64,000 nucleotides of DNA from an uncultured Planctomycetota bacterium (GTDB lineage: Bacteria; Planctomycetota; Planctomycetia; Gemmatales; HRBIN36). The translations under genes and the position numbers were made by a program. The notes beneath the pieces are model-generated. The model was not told the DNA's origin. It ran no database searches and worked only from the letters and a program-made list of their open reading frames with translations. Below are positions 35,919 through 44,672 of this stretch, one piece after another (position 1 is the stretch's first letter; the number at the start of each line of letters is the position of its first letter). The stretch spans positions 102,286-166,285 of the forward strand of contig CALFAY010000021.1 in NCBI GenBank assembly GCA_937944855.1. The letters are read 5' to 3'.

Positions 35919-36900
35919 GCTGTGCTCCTGCCTGCTCGTGGGGCAGCTTCTCCTCTCGAAGTCGTGCCGGGTCCAGCTGCGGCTTCGCCGTTCGCCGCTT
36001 CATCATGCGGATTTCGTTGCCCGTGGCATTGTAGCTGACCTGGTCCATGAAAGTGCGGATCAAAAGCAGACCCCGGCCGCTGGCCCGGCCCAGATTCGCC
36101 GGGTCCGTCGGATCGGGCAGCTTGGACGGATCGAAGCCCGGTCCTTCATCGCGGATGACGTAGTGGGCCGCCTCGGCATTGACCCGGGCCTGCACAAACA
36201 GCCGACGGGAGCGATACGGTTCCTCCTGCCGACGCCGCTGGGCCAGTTCGTGGTAGGCATTGTCATCCTGCTGTCGCAACTCCGAACTGCACTCCAGATT
36301 GCCGTGATACAAGGCATTCAACAGGGCCTCTTCCAACGCCACTCCGACGCGGATCCGGGAAGTATAATCGAACAGGCCGAGGGCATCGAGGTCCTCTTGA
36401 AGAATCTTGATGAACTCGGGGATCAAAGTCGGGTCATTGCCGAGAACGAAGTGCGACTCCCGGGCTTGCAGGCAGGCCAGCAGCGAGCGGCGCTGCTTGT
36501 CGCTGCGGGCGGCCGCCAGGACGGTGTTAAGGATTTCCGGCAGTTCCCGCTCCAGGATCGCCTTGGGCAGATAGCTGACCGCCCCGGCTCTCAGGGCTTC
36601 GTAGGCCGTTTCCTCGCTGCCCTGAGCGGTCATCAGAATTACGGGGATGTGGGGAAAGTCCTCGCGGATACGCATCGTGAGTTCCAACCCGTTCATGACC
36701 GGCATCTGAAGGTCGGTCAGGACGGCGTCGGGATGCTGTTCCGCGAGGCAGGCCAGGGCCTGTTCTCCGTCGTAGGCGTACAGCGGAATCACCCCTGCCT
36801 GTTTTTCGGCGAGATAGCCGGCCCTCCGGCACTCGGTCCGCGAGTCGTCCACGACGAGTAATTTGGGACGGCTGCCGTTACCTTCGAAGTGCGTGCTCAT
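35911..36900 (-). CDS. Response regulator fused to an RsbW-type ATPase domain
   Basis: About 329 residues from ATG 36900 (a GTG five codons earlier is also possible). Residues 12-130 are a receiver domain: LLVVDDS, phospho-acceptor Asp at about 63 in AVLTDLQMPVMNG, LMTAQGSEE, and the Lys in VSYLPKAI. A linker follows, then an HATPase_c domain of the anti-sigma type: VALEEALLNALYHGNLE (N box), IRDEGPGFDPSKLPDP (G1) and ASGRGLLLIRTFMDQVSY (G2). It could phosphorylate a STAS protein in partner switching under two-component control. Its 3' end carries the start of the carotenoid oxygenase gene's upstream neighbour overlap of eight bases, so the two are translationally coupled. Confidence 0.88.
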   Translation of the reverse strand: MSTHFEGNGSRPKLLVVDDSRTECRRAGYLAEKQAGVIPLYAYDGEQALACLAEQHPDAVLTDLQMPVMNGLELTMRIREDFPHIPVILMTAQGSEETAYEALRAGAVSYLPKAILERELPEILNTVLAAARSDKQRRSLLACLQARESHFVLGNDPTLIPEFIKILQEDLDALGLFDYTSRIRVGVALEEALLNALYHGNLECSSELRQQDDNAYHELAQRRRQEEPYRSRRLFVQARVNAEAAHYVIRDEGPGFDPSKLPDPTDPANLGRASGRGLLLIRTFMDQVSYNATGNEIRMMKRRTAKPQLDPARLREEKLPHEQAGAQHV

Positions 36901-37223
36901 CGGTGCAGACCCCACGGTGATGGGTCAAACAGCTTTTTGCAGACCCGCCAAGTTTTCAATCCGCTCTCAATCCTAGTACGTCGTCAGGGCTTCGCAAGCC
37001 GACGCCGACGTAAATTCCCGTTGCTTCTGCCCTGTCTTGTGCGTCTTAGCAGACCGTCAGGCTCGGCTTGGCAGACCGGACCGGGTTCGGTATCTGTCTC
37101 GCCCGCTTGGAACCGTGAGGTTAAGGTGCCGCGACTTTGGCAAGCGATCCTCCGAACCGCGACCTCGGCAGAAATATCTCCGAGCCGCGACCGCCAGGGA
37201 GCGGCAATTCCAGGGTGAAATCC
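36901..37223. other. Divergent intergenic region
   Basis: About 320 bases before the glycosyltransferase. A single hairpin GCCGC...GCGGC lies near 37173-37194. No gene is seen. Confidence 0.4.
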
Positions 37224-38063
37224 ATGCGACGCGGACCGTGGAAAGTATCCTTGATCATACCCGCCTGGAACGAAGCCGCCTCGCTCGGCTGGACCCTCGG
37301 CGAGGCTTGTCGCATTCTCGACCGGATTGTCCAGAGCTATGAGATTCTGGTCGTGGACGACGGCAGCACCGACGCCACCGCCTTGTGCGTCGAGCTGCAC
37401 GCTCTCGGGAACGCCCAGGTGCGTCTGCTCCGTCATCGCCGCAACCGCGGCTACGGAGCCGCGCTGCGGACCGGCTTCCTTCATGCCCAGCACGAACTGG
37501 TCGCCTTCACCGACGCTGACGGGCAATTCGACCTGTCCGAGTTGCCGCGTTTACTGGCCGTCGCTTCCGAGTTCGACATCGTCTGCGGCTTTCGGGTGGA
37601 TCGCAAGGATTCCTGGTGGCGGCAGTTCCTCTCTTCGGGCTACAACCGGCTGGTCCGTCTCCTGCTTGGCATTCCCGTCCGCGATGTGGACTGCGCCTTC
37701 AAGGTCTTTCGCCGCGACGCTCTGCTCCGCATTCTGCCGCAGTCCGACGATTTCTTCGTCAACACCGAGATGCTGACCCGGGCGCGCCTGGCCGGACTGC
37801 GGATCGCGGAAATCGGAGTGAACCACCGCCCACGACGAGCGGGTCGCAGCACGGTATCCCTGCGGGACGTACCAAGGACTCTGGCCCGTTTGATTCCCTT
37901 CTGGTTGCGGGTGATTCTCGGCCGACTCGAACCGGCGGCGAAGCCTCGCATCCTGACTGCACGCCTCGCAGCGGCGTCGGCACAAGCCGACAAGCGGGAT
38001 GTCAGACCTGTCGGCACCCCACGCCGCTTCCGAAGCCGGTCTGCTTCCGGTTCGTTGTCTTGA
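37224..38063 (+). CDS. Family 2 glycosyltransferase (dolichyl-phosphate-mannose-synthase-like)
   Basis: A 279-residue GT2 enzyme from ATG 37224. It has VSLIIPAWNEAASLGWT, ILVVDDGSTDATA (the DDGS nucleotide site), RNRGYGAALRTGF, AFTDADGQFDLSELPR (DxD metal site) and DCAFKVFRRDALLR. It has no transmembrane helices. It transfers a sugar from a nucleotide sugar to a lipid carrier or other acceptor; the ArnT-like GT39 gene at 50-52 kb would be a natural user of such a lipid-linked sugar, but the genes are far apart. Confidence 0.9.
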   Translation: MRRGPWKVSLIIPAWNEAASLGWTLGEACRILDRIVQSYEILVVDDGSTDATALCVELHALGNAQVRLLRHRRNRGYGAALRTGFLHAQHELVAFTDADGQFDLSELPRLLAVASEFDIVCGFRVDRKDSWWRQFLSSGYNRLVRLLLGIPVRDVDCAFKVFRRDALLRILPQSDDFFVNTEMLTRARLAGLRIAEIGVNHRPRRAGRSTVSLRDVPRTLARLIPFWLRVILGRLEPAAKPRILTARLAAASAQADKRDVRPVGTPRRFRSRSASGSLS

Positions 38064-38068
38064 CAAAA

Positions 38069-39400
38069 CTAGGGCATCGGCTTCCCGACGGCGTATAGGT
38101 TCTTAAAGCCGCGCAGATAGAGCCGCCCATGAGCCACCGCCGGCGTGGCCGTGAACTGGTCGTCCATCGTGAACTCGGCCAGTTTCTCGAATTGCCGACC
38201 GGCACGGACCACGGTCACGGTACCGTCGCGGGCCACCAGATAAATCTTGCCGTCGGCCAGCACCGGGCTGGCGCGATAACGAGCCGGATGCAACGGAGCC
38301 TGATACACCTCCTGGCCCGTTTTCAGGTCCACGCAGATCAGCGAGCCGCGATCCCGACCGTACTGGCGGACGAGATAGACCAGCCCATCGTGGGTCAGGG
38401 GACAGGGAACGTCCGGCGTCTTGTTAGGGGCGTTGCGGCCTCCGGGGATCCGCCACAGTTCCGAGGGACTGCCTGCCGCGATCTTGCCCCTGGCCCCGGA
38501 TTTGATGGCGACGACGGGACCGGCCTTGCAGGTCGGCACCACGAGGATTTCTCCGCTGGCGGTCGGACTGGCGATGATGCGGAAGGTGCGGTCGTAGCGG
38601 TCCTTGTCATTGAGGTCGCCCAGCCGCCAGATTTCCGCACCGTCGCTGAGCCGGTGGCCGGTCGTGTAGTCGCAGCCGTGAACCACCAACTCTTCCCCGT
38701 CGGCATGACGCCACAGGATCGGCGAGGCATACGAATGCGTGCCCTCGAAGATGCCGTCGGTCGGCCGCTGCACCTTCCAGACTTCGTTCCCGGTGGCAGT
38801 GTCGAGGCACACGACCCATTGCCCTCCGCCGTGCAACAGCGACAGATACAGCCGGTCGCCATGCAGCAGCGGCGTGACGTGCATGCCGTGGAGAATCTCG
38901 AAGCGGCCGTAGCGATCCTGAGCGTTGAAATGCCAAAGCACCCTGCCGTCGAAGTCGCAGCAGCCGAAGTCGCCGGAGCCGAAGAAGGCGTACACCCGCT
39001 TCCCATCGGTGCAGGGTGAGGGCGAAGCGTTGTTGGCCTCGTCTTCCCGGTAGCGTTGCCGACCGGAGCCGAGCTTGGTCTTCCACAATTGCTTGCCGTC
39101 CTGGTCGAAGCACAGCAGCACGAGGTCATTGCCCTCTTCGCTGGTGACGAAAATGCGGTCGCCCCAGACGGCCGGGGTCGAACTGCCCATGCCGGGCAAC
39201 GGCGCGGTCCAGAGCAGGTTTTCCTCCTTGCTCCACCGGGTCGGCAGATTGGTTTCGGGGCTGATGCCGTCGTGCTTGGGACCGCGCCATTGCGGCCAGT
39301 CGGCAGCCTGGACCACAGCCAACGCGCACGTCAGCATCACAAACCCGCAAGCAACCCCAGCGAGGCGGCGACCAAAGCAGCGATCGACAAGGCCATTCAT
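38069..39400 (-). CDS. Secreted PQQ-like beta-propeller protein
   Basis: A 443-residue protein with a signal peptide (GVACGFVMLTCALAVVQA) followed at once by DWPQWRGPKHDGISPE, the standard opening of planctomycete PQQ-like repeat proteins. Repeats with LLCFDQDGKQLWKTKLGSG, VVCLDTATGNEVWKV and LICVDLKTGQEVYQ recur through the chain. PQQ-binding residues are not verifiable by eye, so a dehydrogenase role is not claimed. It is a paralog of the gene at 52.3 kb. Confidence 0.9.
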   Translation of the reverse strand: MNGLVDRCFGRRLAGVACGFVMLTCALAVVQAADWPQWRGPKHDGISPETNLPTRWSKEENLLWTAPLPGMGSSTPAVWGDRIFVTSEEGNDLVLLCFDQDGKQLWKTKLGSGRQRYREDEANNASPSPCTDGKRVYAFFGSGDFGCCDFDGRVLWHFNAQDRYGRFEILHGMHVTPLLHGDRLYLSLLHGGGQWVVCLDTATGNEVWKVQRPTDGIFEGTHSYASPILWRHADGEELVVHGCDYTTGHRLSDGAEIWRLGDLNDKDRYDRTFRIIASPTASGEILVVPTCKAGPVVAIKSGARGKIAAGSPSELWRIPGGRNAPNKTPDVPCPLTHDGLVYLVRQYGRDRGSLICVDLKTGQEVYQAPLHPARYRASPVLADGKIYLVARDGTVTVVRAGRQFEKLAEFTMDDQFTATPAVAHGRLYLRGFKNLYAVGKPMP

Positions 39401-39518
39401 GAGATTCTCCCTCGAAAATCGGCGGTAACGCTGGGCGCATTGTGCCCGCCGTCCACGCCGGACTCAAGCAGATTCGATGGACGTTTCGGGACTGTGAGGG
39501 CTCTCGGATGCGAACGAC

Positions 39519-40301
39519 CTACTGCGAATCGGTCCCCTTGGGAGCGGCGCCTTGCCTGGGTTCCAGTTCCTTGATTTCACGAATCCAGATGTTGCGGAAG
39601 CGGACTGGGTCGCCGTGGTACATCAACGCCAGGGGCAGCTTCTCGGGATGCTTGGTGTAGGCCGGTTTGCGGTCGTAGAACGTGTTGCCCTGCACCTCGA
39701 CATGGTTCTGCACGAGCACGCCGTTGTGGAACACGGTGAAGTAGGCGGGTTTGAGCAATTTGCCGCTGTCGTCGAAGCGCGGCGCGGCGAAAACGATGTC
39801 ATAGGTCTGCCACTGGCCCGGCTTGCGGGAGGCGTTGACCATCGGCGGACGCTGGTTGTAAATGGAAGCGCACATGCCCTCGAAATAGGTCTTATTTTCG
39901 TAGGAGTCGAGAATCTGGATCTCGTAACGGGCGTCCATGAAGCCGACGCCGTTATTGCCCCGACCCTGACCCGAACCGCGGACCGGCGTCGGCGAGGCGA
40001 ATTCCAGATGCAGTTGGCAATCCCCGAACGCCTGCTTGGTCCGCATCCAGCCGCGGACGGTGAACGCCCCGTCGTCGTCGATTCTGAGCCGGTCGCCGTT
40101 CTCCCAGGCATCGAAGTTCTTGCCGTCGAAGAGGACGACAGCGTCCGAGGGTGGACCGCCATTCTCACCGGGCGTGACGACGGGCGGCTCGGGCCAGACG
40201 ATGCCGCTCTCATAGCGCTGCTGTCCCAGCACGAAGCCAATCCCCATTCCCGCCAGGACCACTGCCGTTACCACCCCTGCGACCACTGCGTAGCGAAGCA
40301 T
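39519..40301 (-). CDS. DUF1080 (3-keto-disaccharide hydrolase) family exported protein
   Basis: About 260 residues. The start at 40301 is chosen because AAGGAG lies six bases upstream, whereas the ATG at 40307 abuts it and the longer frame to 40763 is intergenic. A signal anchor (AVVAGVVTAVVLAGMGIGFVLG) precedes the DUF1080 jelly-roll: VVLFDGKNFDAWENG, CQLHLEFASP, GNNGVGFMDARYEIQILDSYEN, and the C-terminal PLALMYHGDPVRFRNIWIREI. This is a very large planctomycete family linked with sugar degradation. The substrate is unknown. Confidence 0.9.
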   Translation of the reverse strand: MLRYAVVAGVVTAVVLAGMGIGFVLGQQRYESGIVWPEPPVVTPGENGGPPSDAVVLFDGKNFDAWENGDRLRIDDDGAFTVRGWMRTKQAFGDCQLHLEFASPTPVRGSGQGRGNNGVGFMDARYEIQILDSYENKTYFEGMCASIYNQRPPMVNASRKPGQWQTYDIVFAAPRFDDSGKLLKPAYFTVFHNGVLVQNHVEVQGNTFYDRKPAYTKHPEKLPLALMYHGDPVRFRNIWIREIKELEPRQGAAPKGTDSQ

Positions 40302-40829
40302 GTTCATCTCCTTGATGCCATCTTCTCGGGCTTTCCCTGGATCACGTGAGGGCTGACGCCTTCCGCTCGCTGGCGCATGATGCCCTGAGCACGCCACTGC
40401 TGCGGCCTTATGGTAACAAGCGTCTGGTCCGCTGACGAGTCGCCGAACCGCAAATCCCGGCGCGCCTGACCTTACACTTTCCCTGTGCGATCGGTTACGT
40501 TGCGAAGTGGGCACCTCGGCCCACGACGCTGATGGTGCGCGCCGGCATGTCATCGTGTCCGATCGTGTCGCCTTTGCGGTCGAAATGTTGCGCCTCATTG
40601 CTGGATCAGGATCGCAAAATGTTGCGCATCGAAGGACGACTTCTCGGAAGGACGCTGGTTTTTTCTCGCTGCAAATCTTCGCCGTGGCTGCGAGATCAGC
40701 GTCGGCGAAATGTTGCGCGAAACCAGACTGCCGATCTGGATTATTGCCGACGGATGCGGGCAAACAGCCAAGTCGAAGTGCATAGGCAGAATGTCACGCC
40801 AGTCGGACGCGCACTGGAGAGATGTTGCG
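40302..40829. other. Intergenic region with short repeats, no gene
   Basis: Some 530 bases between two minus-strand genes. Apart from the repeated ATGTTGCGC word (separate entry) nothing gene-like is supported. It should carry the promoter of the DUF1080 gene. Confidence 0.4.
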
Positions 40830-40830
40830 C
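40583..40830. repeat. Four spaced copies of ATGTTGCGC
   Basis: AAATGTTGCGC occurs at 40583-40593, 40617-40627 and 40708-40718, and ATGTTGCGC at 40822-40830, ending at the larC stop. Spacings are 34, 91 and 114 bases. All are in the same orientation. Confidence 0.6.
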
Positions 40831-42008
40831 TACGATTCTTGCTCCCGACGGAATGCCATAACGGCAGCCTCGTAAACCTGCCGCAAAGGCACCTGGCGTT
40901 CCCGAGCGATCCGAGCGCAGTCCTCGTATTCCGGAGCGAAGGTCGGTGGTCGCCCTTCGAGCCAGCCGAGTTTCCCCAGCACCGGCCCGAACGGCGTCTG
41001 GACCGTGTGCGGCTTACGCTGGAGCTTCCGCCGCTCGACGATATACCGGCGGATGCCGAACGTGGTCGTTTCCGCGAAGAGCATGTCCTCCAGCTCGGCA
41101 ACGAGCGACTCCGGGGCCAACACGGTCAGGACAATTCCCGGGCGGTTCTTCTTCATCAGAATCGGCTGCGTGAACACGTCCAAGGCACCCGCCGCGAGGA
41201 GGCGTTCCATGCAGTACCCGATCATTTGTGGGGAAAGATCGTCGAGATTGGTTTCCAGGACCACAATACGATCGCATTCCTGCGGCAAAGTGGAATCGAC
41301 TGTGCCGACAAACAGCCGCAACAGGTTTGCCTGTTCCACAAAGTCTCGATGTCCCGCTCCGTAGCCGATCCGCTCGATCCGCATGACTGGACTGGGAATC
41401 CATTCGCTGACCAGCGTGGTGAGGATGGCCGCCCCCGTGGGCGTCGTCAGTTCCACTTGGATAGGAGACGGGGCCAGCGGAACCCCCCGGAGCAGTTCGG
41501 CGGTGGCCGGGGTCGGGATCGGCATGACGCCGTGGGCCGCCTTCACCGTGCCATGTCCCGTCGGCACGGGCCGGGACGTGAACCGCTCGACCTTCAGCCA
41601 GTCCAGGCCAATCGCCGAGCCGACGATGTCCGCGATGCTGTCCAAAGCCCCAACTTCATGGAAATGCACTTTCTCGACGGGGATGCCATGCACAGCGGCC
41701 TCGGCTTCCGCCAGGCGACGAAAGATACGCAATGCCAGAGTCTTCTGCGAGGCCGTCAGACTGCCACGGTCGAGAATCGCTTCGATCTCGGGCAAGAAAC
41801 GGTGTTCCTCCTCTACCGGGGCCTCGACCCGCACCAGAACCGCCGCGAAGCCGCCCCGGCGAATACGTTCGAACTCAACTTTCACTGGCAGTTTCAAGGA
41901 TGCCAGACCGTCCCGAATCACTTCCTCGGGGACGCCGGCACTGACCAGCGCGCCCAGGGTCATGTCCCCGCTGACTCCGTTGTAGCAATCGAAATGTGCG
42001 ACACGCAT
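40830..42008 (-). CDS. larC: Nickel-insertion protein LarC (DUF111)
   Basis: A 392-residue LarC: HFDCYNGVSGDMTLGAL, VHFHEVGALDSIADIVGSAIGLD, PTGHGTVKAAHGVMPIPTPATAELL, TPTGAAILTTL and ETNLDDLSPQMIGYCMERLL. LarC inserts nickel into the pincer cofactor made by LarB and LarE for the lactate racemase family. No larA, larB or larE is in the window. The gene follows recJ by 30 bases. LarA homologs act on various 2-hydroxyacids, so the target enzyme is unknown. Confidence 0.92.
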   Translation of the reverse strand: MRVAHFDCYNGVSGDMTLGALVSAGVPEEVIRDGLASLKLPVKVEFERIRRGGFAAVLVRVEAPVEEEHRFLPEIEAILDRGSLTASQKTLALRIFRRLAEAEAAVHGIPVEKVHFHEVGALDSIADIVGSAIGLDWLKVERFTSRPVPTGHGTVKAAHGVMPIPTPATAELLRGVPLAPSPIQVELTTPTGAAILTTLVSEWIPSPVMRIERIGYGAGHRDFVEQANLLRLFVGTVDSTLPQECDRIVVLETNLDDLSPQMIGYCMERLLAAGALDVFTQPILMKKNRPGIVLTVLAPESLVAELEDMLFAETTTFGIRRYIVERRKLQRKPHTVQTPFGPVLGKLGWLEGRPPTFAPEYEDCARIARERQVPLRQVYEAAVMAFRREQES

Positions 42009-42038
42009 GGCTTTCGCCTCTGGGGTGTGGCTCGAATT

Positions 42039-43799
42039 TCAGGCCAGAACCGCTCGTGCGCCCGGCTGAAAATCATGGACTTCCAGGTCGATGCGGACCA
42101 TGTCTTGCCACTCGTTGCGCCGCGGGGTGTAGGCCAGGCAGCACTCGCCGCCGCCGGAAAGCAATTCCTGCAAGCGGTCAGCCATGTTGAAGGCGATGGC
42201 TCGAAAGCGCGGTCCGTTGCCCTGACGGACGGTGAACATGAGATGCAGTTCACCCTTGCCGACGGCCCGCGGCTGGCCGACGATCTGCAATCCGCCCGTC
42301 AGAAACACCGGACGCCGATTGCCGAAACCGTGCGGCTCCAGGGCTTCGATTCCCTTGAGCAGACCGTGCGTCAGTGCAACGAGCGGTACTTCCGCGTCGA
42401 TGTGCAGACGGGAGGCCGCCGGCTGCCTGCGGAACGCCCTTTCCGCCAATTCGCAAAAACGCTCTCTCAAGGCGGCGATGTTCTGCCGAGAAACCTTGAA
42501 CCCCGCTGCCGCTGCATGCCCGCCGTAGCTGACCAGCAAATCCGCGCACTCCCCCAGGGCCTCGTGCAACGGAAACTCCGAGAGGGACCGGCCCGAGCCT
42601 TGAGCGATCTCCTCCTTGGAACTGATGAGCAACACGGGCCGCCCGTAGCGTTCCAAGAGTCGGCTGGCGACGATGCCGATGACGCCTGGATGCCAGTCTG
42701 GATCATCCAGAACGAGTGCAGCGGATCGCTCGAGATCGTATTCCGCCTCGATCTTCCCCCTGGCCTGGCGATAAATCGCCCGCTCGATCTTCTGGCGGAC
42801 TTCGTTCTGTTGATCGAGATGCGAAGCCAGATCCCGTGCCCGTTGCTCGGAGATGGACGAAAGCAGTTCCACGGCGAGGATGCCTTGGCCGAGCCGACCA
42901 GCGGCGTTGATCCGCGGGGCCAGCTGGAAGCCGATGTGGCCGGCAGTAAGCGGACGGCTCGTGTCCAATTGGGTCACTTCGAGAAGGGCTTTCAGACCCA
43001 GACTCGGGGCCTCTCGCAGGCTGGTCAGCCCGTGCTTGACGAAAATGCGATTCTCGTCGAGAAGGGGAACCACGTCGGCCACGGTGCCCAGGGCCACCAG
43101 GGCCATGCTTTCAAGGAGGAAGTTCTGGAACGTGGATCCGACGCGGCGGCTGTTGTCGAATTCGCGGCACAGCGCCCAGGCGAGTTTGAAGGCGACGCCG
43201 GCCCCGCTGAGGTCTGGGAACGGATACGAGGTGCCCGGCAAGCGTGGATGGACCAGCACGTCGGCCCGCGGCAGTTCGCAGCGCAGGGCGTGATGATCCG
43301 TGACGATCAATTCCAGCCCCAGACGGCGGGCCTCTTCGGCCTCCCGGACGCTGGTAATGCCGCAATCGACCGTGACAATGACCTGGAATCCCTGGCGATG
43401 CAAACTTCGCAGGGCTTCGACATTCAATCCGTAGCCTTCTTCGAGGCGATGGGGAATGTAGCGGGAGGTCTCTCGGGCACCGGCCAGGTGCAGGCACCGC
43501 CAAAGCAGCGTGGTGCCGGTGATGCCGTCCACGTCGTAATCGCCGTAGATGCAGACGCGTCGGCCCTCGGCGACGGCCCGACGAAGCCGATGGGCCGCTT
43601 CCTCGATTCCCGGCAGCTGGCTGGGATCGTGCAGACCCGACAGCGGGGCCTTGAGAAAACGCCGGGCCTGTTCCGGATCACTCACCCCACGGTTGAGCAG
43701 CAGTTGAGCCAGCACCGGAGAAATCCGCAGCGACCGGCTGAGAGCGGCCGCCTGGTAGGGGTCGGGATCGTGGAGAAGCCATCGTTTAGGAGCAGACAC
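42039..43799 (-). CDS. recJ: Single-stranded-DNA-specific exonuclease RecJ
   Basis: About 586 residues. The GTG at 43799 with GGAAGGA seven bases upstream is preferred to an in-frame TTG 18 bases earlier. DHH-family motifs are CIYGDYDVDGITGTTLL, VTVDCGIT, IVTDHHAL and VALGTVADVVPL; the DHHA1 domain has SEFPLHEAL and VSYGGHAAAAGFKV. It degrades single-stranded DNA 5' to 3' in recombination and mismatch repair. It is tightly spaced with the flanking genes (39 and 30 bases). Confidence 0.95.
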   Translation of the reverse strand: MSAPKRWLLHDPDPYQAAALSRSLRISPVLAQLLLNRGVSDPEQARRFLKAPLSGLHDPSQLPGIEEAAHRLRRAVAEGRRVCIYGDYDVDGITGTTLLWRCLHLAGARETSRYIPHRLEEGYGLNVEALRSLHRQGFQVIVTVDCGITSVREAEEARRLGLELIVTDHHALRCELPRADVLVHPRLPGTSYPFPDLSGAGVAFKLAWALCREFDNSRRVGSTFQNFLLESMALVALGTVADVVPLLDENRIFVKHGLTSLREAPSLGLKALLEVTQLDTSRPLTAGHIGFQLAPRINAAGRLGQGILAVELLSSISEQRARDLASHLDQQNEVRQKIERAIYRQARGKIEAEYDLERSAALVLDDPDWHPGVIGIVASRLLERYGRPVLLISSKEEIAQGSGRSLSEFPLHEALGECADLLVSYGGHAAAAGFKVSRQNIAALRERFCELAERAFRRQPAASRLHIDAEVPLVALTHGLLKGIEALEPHGFGNRRPVFLTGGLQIVGQPRAVGKGELHLMFTVRQGNGPRFRAIAFNMADRLQELLSGGGECCLAYTPRRNEWQDMVRIDLEVHDFQPGARAVLA

Positions 43800-43838
43800 G
43801 AAGCATCCTTCCGTCAACCGGGCCGCGAGGGCTTTTTG

Positions 43839-44672
43839 CTAACTATCCCACACGGCCGCCTCCTCGCCGTCCAGCCGCAAGGTCAGGCACTTGGCACTGC
43901 CGCCAGCTTTGAGGAACTCGTCCAGCGGCGTCGCCACCGCACGGTAGCCAGCTTGGGCAAGGTCCTCTGCCAGTTTCTCGCAGCCGGTGTTGACGACCAC
44001 GGTCCGGCCCACGACCACGGCGTTGCAGCCGAAGCGGCGGGCGTCGTGATCGTTGACCTCGATCAAGCGGGGGATCTGGGACCGAATCACCCGCTGGGCG
44101 TAGGCGTCGAACGCCGGCGGATACCAGATCGCCTCGCCCGGAGCCAGAGGACAGAAGCAGGTGTCCAAATGGTAGAAATGTCCCTGCACCAGTTCCAGGG
44201 GCAAGACTACCTTGCCGATCATGCGGCCGACTTCCTGATGGGCAGCGGCGTCCGAACGGATGCGGTAGCCGGCGAAGAGGATCGGCCCACAAAACAAAGC
44301 GTCGCCGGCTCCCTCGAAGTACATCCCTTCCGGCAGATGTTCCACTGTGTAGCCGTGCGCATCGAACCAGGCGTCGAAGTGCGGCGTTTCCCGGGCACGG
44401 ACCTCATGCCGGAACCGCGAACTGATGAAGCGGTTCTTGAATACCAGCCCGGCGTTGGCGGTAAAGACCAAGTCCGGCAAGCCCGGCTGCGGCGTCAGCA
44501 GCTCGACCCGTACCCCGAGACCGACCAGCGTTTCGTACAACATCCGCCACTGGGTCTGGGCGGTTTCCCGCACCGCCCCGCGGGCACGGCTCATCCACGG
44601 ATTGATCTCGTACTCGATGCCGTAATAATCGGGCGGACACATCAAGATGGTCGGTTGTCGCATCGCCGTCAC
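43839..44672 (-). CDS. Arginine dihydrolase-like guanidino-modifying enzyme (stand-alone AgrE/ArgZ N-domain)
   Basis: A 277-residue protein of the amidinotransferase/DDAH fold. GGAGG lies seven bases before the GTG at 44672, which overlaps the previous gene's stop. Motifs are PDLVFTANAGLVF (Asp), FEGAGDALF (Glu/Asp), HFYHLDTCFCPL (catalytic His) and the C-terminal GGSAKCLTLRL (nucleophilic Cys). This matches the N-terminal domain of cyanobacterial AgrE/ArgZ, which converts arginine to ornithine, CO2 and two ammonia. The partner domain is encoded just upstream. A plain DDAH or arginine deiminase is the alternative. Confidence 0.8.
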   Translation of the reverse strand: MTAMRQPTILMCPPDYYGIEYEINPWMSRARGAVRETAQTQWRMLYETLVGLGVRVELLTPQPGLPDLVFTANAGLVFKNRFISSRFRHEVRARETPHFDAWFDAHGYTVEHLPEGMYFEGAGDALFCGPILFAGYRIRSDAAAHQEVGRMIGKVVLPLELVQGHFYHLDTCFCPLAPGEAIWYPPAFDAYAQRVIRSQIPRLIEVNDHDARRFGCNAVVVGRTVVVNTGCEKLAEDLAQAGYRAVATPLDEFLKAGGSAKCLTLRLDGEEAAVWDS

